Shown here: one piece after another, positions 52,327 through 60,544 of the stretch
Numbering within the stretch: position 1 is the first letter of the stretch
How the letters are laid out: every line of letters starts with the position of its first letter
DNA from: Macquaria australasica
Lineage: Eukaryota; Chordata; Actinopteri; Centrarchiformes; Percichthyidae
Length of the DNA: 64,000 nt
Assembly (NCBI GenBank): GCA_005408345.1
Contig: SEMN01000159.1
Location: 806,001-870,000, forward strand
Reading direction: 5' to 3'
Translations under genes and position numbers: made by a program
The notes under the pieces: generated by a model
Seen by the model: only the letters and a program-made list of their open reading frames with translations
Told to the model about the DNA's origin: nothing
The model's database searches: none

Positions 52327-54769
52327 AACCAACATCAATGCACACACTAAACTTCAACACACACACAATCTCACAATCTCACATATGTGTATTTAAGTTT
52401 TTTGCTATTTTCCTGATTTTTATGAATTGTATCTTTTTTTTAATTTTTATTATCATTATCATTATTATCTGACGCTTTGGCAATATTGCTGTTGTTACAT
52501 TCATGCCAATAAAGCAAATTGAATTGAAATTGAATTGAATTGAAATGAAGTATGTGCAGATGACATGACGCTTTCCTTTAACCTACCATATATAGCCCAG
52601 GAGGACCCCTGATTAGGAACAGATAACATTTAATAATGTTTTGATTCACTTATTTCTGTGTTTATCTCTGCAGTAAATACTATGAGAGGGAAGCTCTGAT
52701 GCATGACTCAGTCTTTGGTCCCATCTTGGCAGCCCTACTGGGTGAGTATATTACACTGTGCTGTAGCTGCCAACATTTTCAAAGTTACCAGACGCCAATA
52801 ACAAAAAGTACAAAACCCCCAACAAAAGGTTCCTATATTCATGTAAAATCAACTATTAGGTAAACAAATGAGACAGTCGTTGCATAAATTGTAATCATGA
52901 AATTTACCACAAATTCAACCACTCTCAGAACTATTTGTAAGTACAATTAGAGCCACCTCCACTGACACTTTGACAGCAGGAGCCACAGGCAGACAGCAGG
53001 CAGGAGACTGAGGCAGACCAACCAGACACTAAGTTTAATAAGCAGAGAAACAGGAACACACAGGCAGTCAGGCAGGGACGGAAAACAAACAGCTTAGCAC
53101 ACTAAACTGGAGGAGACAACTTAAACAGTGTGACAACTTGCTGAGGGAACAGAAAACACTTGTTACATCCAGGTAACGAGGTGCAAATTAGGCGGAAAGC
53201 AGCTAAAGAGAGCTGATGAGGGAATCAGCAACAGGTGTCAGAGCAGCACAACACACTGAGGACACCTGGTGGACAAGTGAGGAACAGCTGGGACAGAAAC
53301 TACTGTGTTCAAATTTTACATTATATTTAACTACTGGTACTATCACACTGTGCGCTAACGCTGAAAGCCCATTTTGTCAGAGAAAAGGTTTCCGTACTGT
53401 TCTGTTTGTGCAAACTGGTGCAATAGATGTCAATCAATCTGTGACTTTTGAACCCTATACTTTCAATTTCAAATTTGAAAATAATACAAATAGCGAGTTA
53501 GATCCTTTTTTCTTTTACAGTCTTATCTAGCTGTGAGTAGCTCTAATTCTGCTGTGGGTTGCATTGTGATACAACAGTGTTTATCAAAACCACATTCAAA
53601 AAGTAAGCAATTTTAACCTGTATGCTGCCATTTTTAAATATACTTCCTATACTTAAAACTACAGACTATACTTAAGTATTTTTTTTCTACTGTTAACATA
53701 CACACATTCTGAAAACATGATTAGAGCTAGTATATAATGTGCAGTTGAAACACACTACAGGGAAGTAGAGGGAACAGAGATCACCATACCTGCAACATTT
53801 ACACATAAAACAGGGAAATGAGAGGAATGCTTGTAAATGTCAGTCCCTGTTGAAGTGATCCGGTGTTGTTACTCAAGTCAGTTCAGTTCAGTGATATGTG
53901 CATGTTTATCTGACATATGTGTTTGCATATTTCCATGATTTCTTAAAGAACACCAGCTGCACTTAAACTGGAATTACATATAGGATTATTGTTTTTATAC
54001 AATCACATTTATTTTCCCACTGACTTGCAGTTTTCAAATATTCCTGTAACTTCCCCAAATATTCTGACATAAAATGTGGATTCATCCATGGATGAAAATA
54101 GTCCCCAACAAATGCACCATATCCTCCTGTTTGTTGCTGTTTTAAGAAATGACTGAGCCTTTTTTTAAAAAAAAAATGAAACTATACATTTGTGTGTAGT
54201 CCTCAGTAGGAACCAATGGGCTTGGGGCTGAGTCTCACAGACAATGTTGGGAAGTCGGACGGACTAACATGTTGGTTTTGGTCATTTCAGTGGATTTGTT
54301 GACAATAAGAGCAATAAAAAATACTTCTGGCTTATACTTTAAGTAGCAATAACAATAGTAATACAAAAAAGGCTGCAAACTGCATTGAATTTAACATTTT
54401 TAAGACACACCACTGAAAATTCAACCATATTGGGCAGTAGAAATAACAAGTTACTACTAAATCCTGGTAGGACAGATTAGATCCAGGCAGGAAGCTCTAC
54501 TGACAAATAGCATGATTATCCACTCAAATATGTTTTATTAATGTTTGGTAAATAAATGGTCAGGGCATTTAAACAATGATTCAGTGCCATAAGAAGCTAT
54601 TTTTACACCAAGGCAGAAATTGTATTACATTATAAGACTGAGATATTCTGTACCTGCTGATATAAGTTTAGTATAAATTCACTTCAGGTAAGTATATTAA
54701 AATTTAAAAAGGTTTAAATTGATGAATTACACTGATTAAGTGTCTGACTAATGGATCTGTTGATGGGTC

Positions 54770-54810
<41 letters not shown>

Positions 54811-55647
54811 ACGCTGTGTTCTCAGTGGGGCCCTGTGCTCTGGAGTACACCAAACTCAAGACATCAGATCATTTCTGGACAGACCCTTCAGCCAACGAAC
54901 TGGTTCAGCGCCATCGTATTCACGGGGCCCACCGGGGCCAAGACGCCTCGGCCGGCCGCCGGCCTGCTCTGGGGGTGAGTGTGGAGGCTGCTTTAGATCA
55001 GCTGCTTCAGTTCTCAGGAGGTGTTGGTGTATGGTGGTGAGTAGGAGTGATCACTGAGGATGTGTGGGATGGGAGTTGTTATTAACTATATAAGTTGGCT
55101 GTTAGAAACCTTTTTATGTTCTAGATCCGCAAGAGGCAGTCCAGTGGCAGCATGTCAGAGGACAGGTTTGCTGCATCAGCGAGGGAGTACGTGGAGTCTC
55201 TTCACCAAAACTCCAGAACCCACCTTCTATATGGCAAAAACAACGTCCTGGTTCAACCGGTACGACTGCACGTTCTCACTTTGTGACCAGTTTTGTATGT
55301 ACAGGTTACATTGATTAATCTGAAGTGAACACTGTACTAAATGTACACTATGATTAAATGAGACATAATATCAGTGTTACAGCTACACCGTGTGCTTCTA
55401 GCTCCTGGCTCTCCATCTTGGCTTCATATAAATTCTTGGCACAACTTATTTGATGGAAACTTTATACAGATGTAACGGGGTTTGATGTGCTGCTGTGGAG
55501 GCCCTAAAGCTACTGTATCTCTGGGACGAAGGCAGAAATCCAACTTGGAAGCCTACGCACATGCAGTACACGCAGACAGCTCCTCACACCCACTCAGCTG
55601 GTGTACAGATAAATTGCAAATGATTTATATTTTCATCTATTATTGTG

Positions 55648-55679
<32 letters not shown>

Positions 55680-57332
55680 TTATGTGTGTGATCTCTGAAA
55701 TGAAAGCTGTAATGTGCTCTGCGGTGCCAAGCAGCTTCAGCATGTTTGGCCCTGGCTGGGAATGTATAATGAGCACATATTTGCTATCCATAACGCTCAG
55801 CCTGTGACAGAGCCGTGCTAACACACATGGCTGAGTGCACATACAGATGAATCCAGCACTCACTTATGCATGCTAAATGTTACTGTATGTGATCCTACTC
55901 TCTGCTTCTTAAATCATAATGTAGTTTCTGTTTATGTACAATGTAACACATAGAATACATTTATTTAACGGGATTTAACAACATATTAGCCTGTTGAATA
56001 GGATAAACCTATATTAGATTATATTAGACTACACTGAGAGGCCCTCAAAACCTATTTTCTAATAACCTGATTGCACGGTTATTTGCTTGTGCTGCCATGG
56101 AGACACCATTGTCATTTAAATCTGATCAAATATTCTTGATCCAGCAGATGAGCGTTGAGTGTTAAACTTTACATTTATAACTAAGTGTATTTTTTTTTTC
56201 TAATTTAAACTTTGAGTGTGTTTATTTAGCCACAAATATTTAAATGTTTAAGAGAAATACTTGTGCTTATTTGCTTTCTTTCTGAGAGTTAGATGAGAAA
56301 TCAATATAATTTCTGTGCACGAAGAGCAATGCTGGAGTCGAGCGGTGATTAGCCTAGCAGAGCATGAAGACTGGAAGCAGGGGGAAACAGTTCGTCAAGA
56401 ATCATATTCTTACATTTCTGTTTGTTTGAAATACAGCCAGACTAGCTGTTTGCCCCTGCCTCCAATCTTTGTACTAAGCTAGTCTAATCACCTCCTGGTT
56501 CTAGCTCTGCACAGACATGAGAGTGGTATCGATCTTCTCATCTATTTCCTAGAAAGAAAGCTAATGAGCATCATTCACAAAATGCTATTTCTTCAAGATT
56601 TGAAGCAAAATTAGTTTCATTGAGGATGCAGCCTCGATGTTCTGATCTCTGTCTCGTGCTCCAAACTCGACACCTTCAGACCTCAAGTCTCACGTTATGT
56701 CCTTCCTTCTTCCTCTTCCTTCTCCCACGGTAGAAGAAAGACATGGAGGTGTTGCGGGGCTACTTGTCACTCCACCAGGCTGGGGATAACCTCACCCTGA
56801 AGTGGACACCCAACCAGCTCATCAACGGCACGCTGGGAGACTGTGACCTGGAGAAGAGGTAGCCAAAACACACCCACTATATATTTATGGATCATATATA
56901 AATGATCTAATTCCCCCTTGTGAAAAATAATGTGCACTTAATGACACTAATAATGATTTGAAATGCAACAACTGCCCGTGAAGCTTCATTTTACACCTTG
57001 TCTTACTTTGCTAATCCAAAATACATTTCCCTCTCTGTCAGTATCTACTGGGACTATGCACTGACCGTCCCTCTGCGCCAGATAGTCTGTATCCACTGTC
57101 ATCAGCGCCGTGAGTACACTGCTACTCTACAGTGCTATTACACTGCACCCATCACCTTATAGTAAGAGCTTTCTGTCATGAAGGGAGTGTGTTTCATAAG
57201 CTGTTGTCATATCAATATATTGATTGCTTGTCTGTTAATGGGCAGTGCAGGCCATATCGCTATTTTCATGTCATTTATCTTGGTGACCGCTTCTTCACCT
57301 TTTATTGTCTCTCTCCTAATGTATCTCTTACA

Positions 57333-57390
<58 letters not shown>

Positions 57391-60300
57391 TGCATGTACT
57401 CTCACTCTCTTTTTACATTATTTTACATGACAAGTTATGAATTTATAACAAGAAAAAAATGGCTTAAATGAATCAAAAGATATATTACGTGGTCCATGTT
57501 GTCCTATTTTTCTTTTCCTATCTCATCCTTGTCTAATGTTTTTTTTTTACCATATTCCAGCTGACTGTGGTGGTACTCTGGTTCTGGTCAGTCAGGATGG
57601 GATCCAGCGGCCGCCCCTCCACTTCCCCCCTGGTGGTCACCTCCTGGCCTTCCTCTCCTGTCTGGAAACGGGCCTTTTACCGCGGGGTCAGCTGGAGCCC
57701 CCCCTCTGGTCCCAGAAAGGCAAGGTGTGTCACCTTGTTAGAGCTGTATTCACACCTAAACTTAAGGTTACATTTACATGAATGCCTGGCCAGTGTTGAT
57801 ACTGCAGGTAAGATAAATCCATAGAGTGAGGACACTTCCACTTGCAACCTTTCACCCAGATGAAATCCCTTCTGTCTTTAATTAAATCACTTTTAGGAGA
57901 ATTTACACCAAGTAGCACAGATAGACAGTATGGACCTGGATACTTGTAGACAGTGTTATGACCGCATTCAACTATTTAATGCAAATACACACATCAGGCT
58001 AAATTACAAAGGGGGAGGTTATAACAGAGAAGACTGTGACATAGAAAGTGTCTGCATTTCCTGAAGACAGGACCTGACTCAAAGTCTGTAGTTCTCCACA
58101 TGTATACAATTTAGCTTTAGAATTATTATATAATAAATAGCATATTGTAGTGATCTCCTGGGCTGATGCACTTAGCTACTCTGTGTGTTCTTTATGTTGG
58201 CTATTCATGTATGAAGCTAGAAATAAATGAAGCACCCAAGTTTGTGGCTTCATTTATTTCTATTTTCTAGACACCAATGGCCCTTTTGCACACATAATTT
58301 CTATGTGGAAGACAGCAATGAAAGGATGTGTAAAATGAAAATCAATGATAGTAGAGAAGGACCATGTGCAGTGTGATTTAAATATAAACCATTAAAGCTG
58401 GGGCTGTGAAATGCAACATGCAAAATCTTGTTCTCATTTCCTTTGTGTCTGTATGAGCTCAGATCTAGTTGCTGTTGGGGTCACCTGGTCTTGGGTCTGT
58501 GTTTTTGTCTTTCTCTTTTAATGGACGGTACCATCTTGCATTCTAGAAAGATAAGTCATATGTCACATGTTTTCAGTTGTGTAAACATTTTTGGAACATT
58601 AGAAGACCACTATTTGAAAGTTACCTTTTGTTGCCTTTGGGGCCCCACAGCACCCAAAACAATGTGGAGTGCAGCTTTAATGTTTGGTCTTATTAATATT
58701 ACATGATATCATTTGGTAAATGTAAAAGAAAATCAATATTAGCACCACTTTTCCCATTTTTGTCTGTCCTACAACTGCAACAACAACTCGCCTACCAAAC
58801 ATAAAAACGTTTATCCGAAGCCTTTTCAATGATTTCTGTCCAAAATGTTTTGGTTTGTAAAACACAGTGAAAGTTCCCATATTGGAAAAAGCCTTTTGTA
58901 CACTTGAATAAATTTGTGTGTGTTCCGCAGGGAAAAGTGTTCCCTAAACTGAGGAAGAGGAGCAGTGCTGCCAGGCTCATTGACCAGGACAGGAACAGCG
59001 AGGAGCAGACAGCTGCTGACTACGTGTTTCGCATCGTCTACCCTGGATACCGCTACGACGCCAGTAAGTAACACTTTTACATTGTCATGCACACTGGTGC
59101 AAAGTATCCCCAAGGCAGTAGCAGCTGCACACAACAAAAATTGAATCTTCCTTTTATGGTTAACACTCATCTCTGTGATTGCTTTTGTCTCTTGAAAAAT
59201 AAGAGCAGTATATCTGCTTGAATTGTGTCTTCCCATGATGTGATTACAAAGTACGGGTGTAGTGTAGTGTCTTTCCCACGATGCTCTTCCCAAGGTCTGT
59301 AGGGTGGCACTGTTCTAACTGTGTTTTCTGTTGTCCCACTGGTGCAAGCAGTCACTATAAACTACCACCACACCACGGGCAGCCGCGCTCCGTCGCTGGA
59401 TGATGACGAGGAAGAGGAAGATAGGCTCCATGCTATGATCTCAATGATCTGCTCGCGGAACCTCACAGACCCTAATGTCATGAAAGGTTTTTATCACCTT
59501 AACACACCTACCCAACCCCCCACTTCTGAGACCTCACCCCGGCTTCAGACGTCCCTCCCTGCCTCCCGCCCATCATGCCCTCCTCCCTCCCCTCTCCCAA
59601 CCCCACCTCCCCCAGCTTCGTCTGCCTGTGTGTGTGCTGCCTGAGGCTGAGCCCAACAGTGCGGAGCAGGCTGGGGTTGGCTGTGTTAACAAAGGGGAAG
59701 TTCAGGTTGATCAACACAAAACTAAAAAGCAAAGATTTGATGACATGATTATAAACTTCATATATTAGCCATATTGAAAATGAAGAAATGCTAACAATAG
59801 CAGTAAAACAACCATCAATAAATTATTAACACGTTAGTCTCAGACAATAGTAGGCCTGTAGATACAGAGTCCAACAATTGGTAAGACTGCCTCTAATTTT
59901 GTACCAGCAGGTTTGATTTAGATTTAAAAATAGATGCAAAGGGAGATGCTTTAGGGTGAAAAACAGTAGAGGTGGCTCTTCTTTAAGAGTAAAAAGACAC
60001 ATTTTCTGGCAAGTGTTTCACAGTATTAAAAATAGATGGAAGAAGTTACCTCCCTTTTGTTACTCCTCTGCCATAATGAAAGTGATTTGTGAGGGACAGG
60101 AAGCAAAAGGGTTTGCTCCACTAATCAATATTTATCTTTATAGCTATTTTAGCTAAAGTTTTTTTAAGGTACACAGGTGCTGCCATCAGCTTTGTTTCCA
60201 GCCATGACGGCAGCAGTTTTCATCAAAAAAGCTCTGATAAGTTAAACCCACTGTATGCTACTTGCTCAGTACCCAATAGCAGACAGACAAAGTTAGCAAT

Positions 60301-60507
60301 TAGCTGGTGAGGAAAGTTGAGCATGTAGCTGCTATACATAAATGACAGCTGGAAGTTAAGAGTCCCTGGACATTTGGCACGATAACATCCCATCTTTAGA
60401 AAATGGTGGCTTGCTCATAGATTTTGTCAGACATTCAGTTAATGCCACAGCAGGACCTGACACACTCCCCTTACCCCCTTCCTACTTAATCTCTCGCCCT
60501 CTCTCTC

Positions 60508-60544
<37 letters not shown>

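Larger units (their letters stand above)
50319..52673 (+). other. sgsm2: 2.35-kb sgsm2 intron
   Basis: Contains a GATTAATCGATTA-family repeat (50782-50960), the compound CAACATCAA/(CA)n satellite (52050-52380) and a retroelement tail (52431-52548). The 126-codon minus-strand frame at 50880-51260 overlaps the repeat and matches no family. Acceptor TATCTCTGCAG at 52663-52673. Confidence 0.85.

Noticed and set aside
52015..52350. 100-114 codon frames on both strands rich in His/Thr or Val/Cys
   Set aside because: They are direct translations of the CA/CCAACATCAA satellite. All frames are open simply because the repeat lacks stops.
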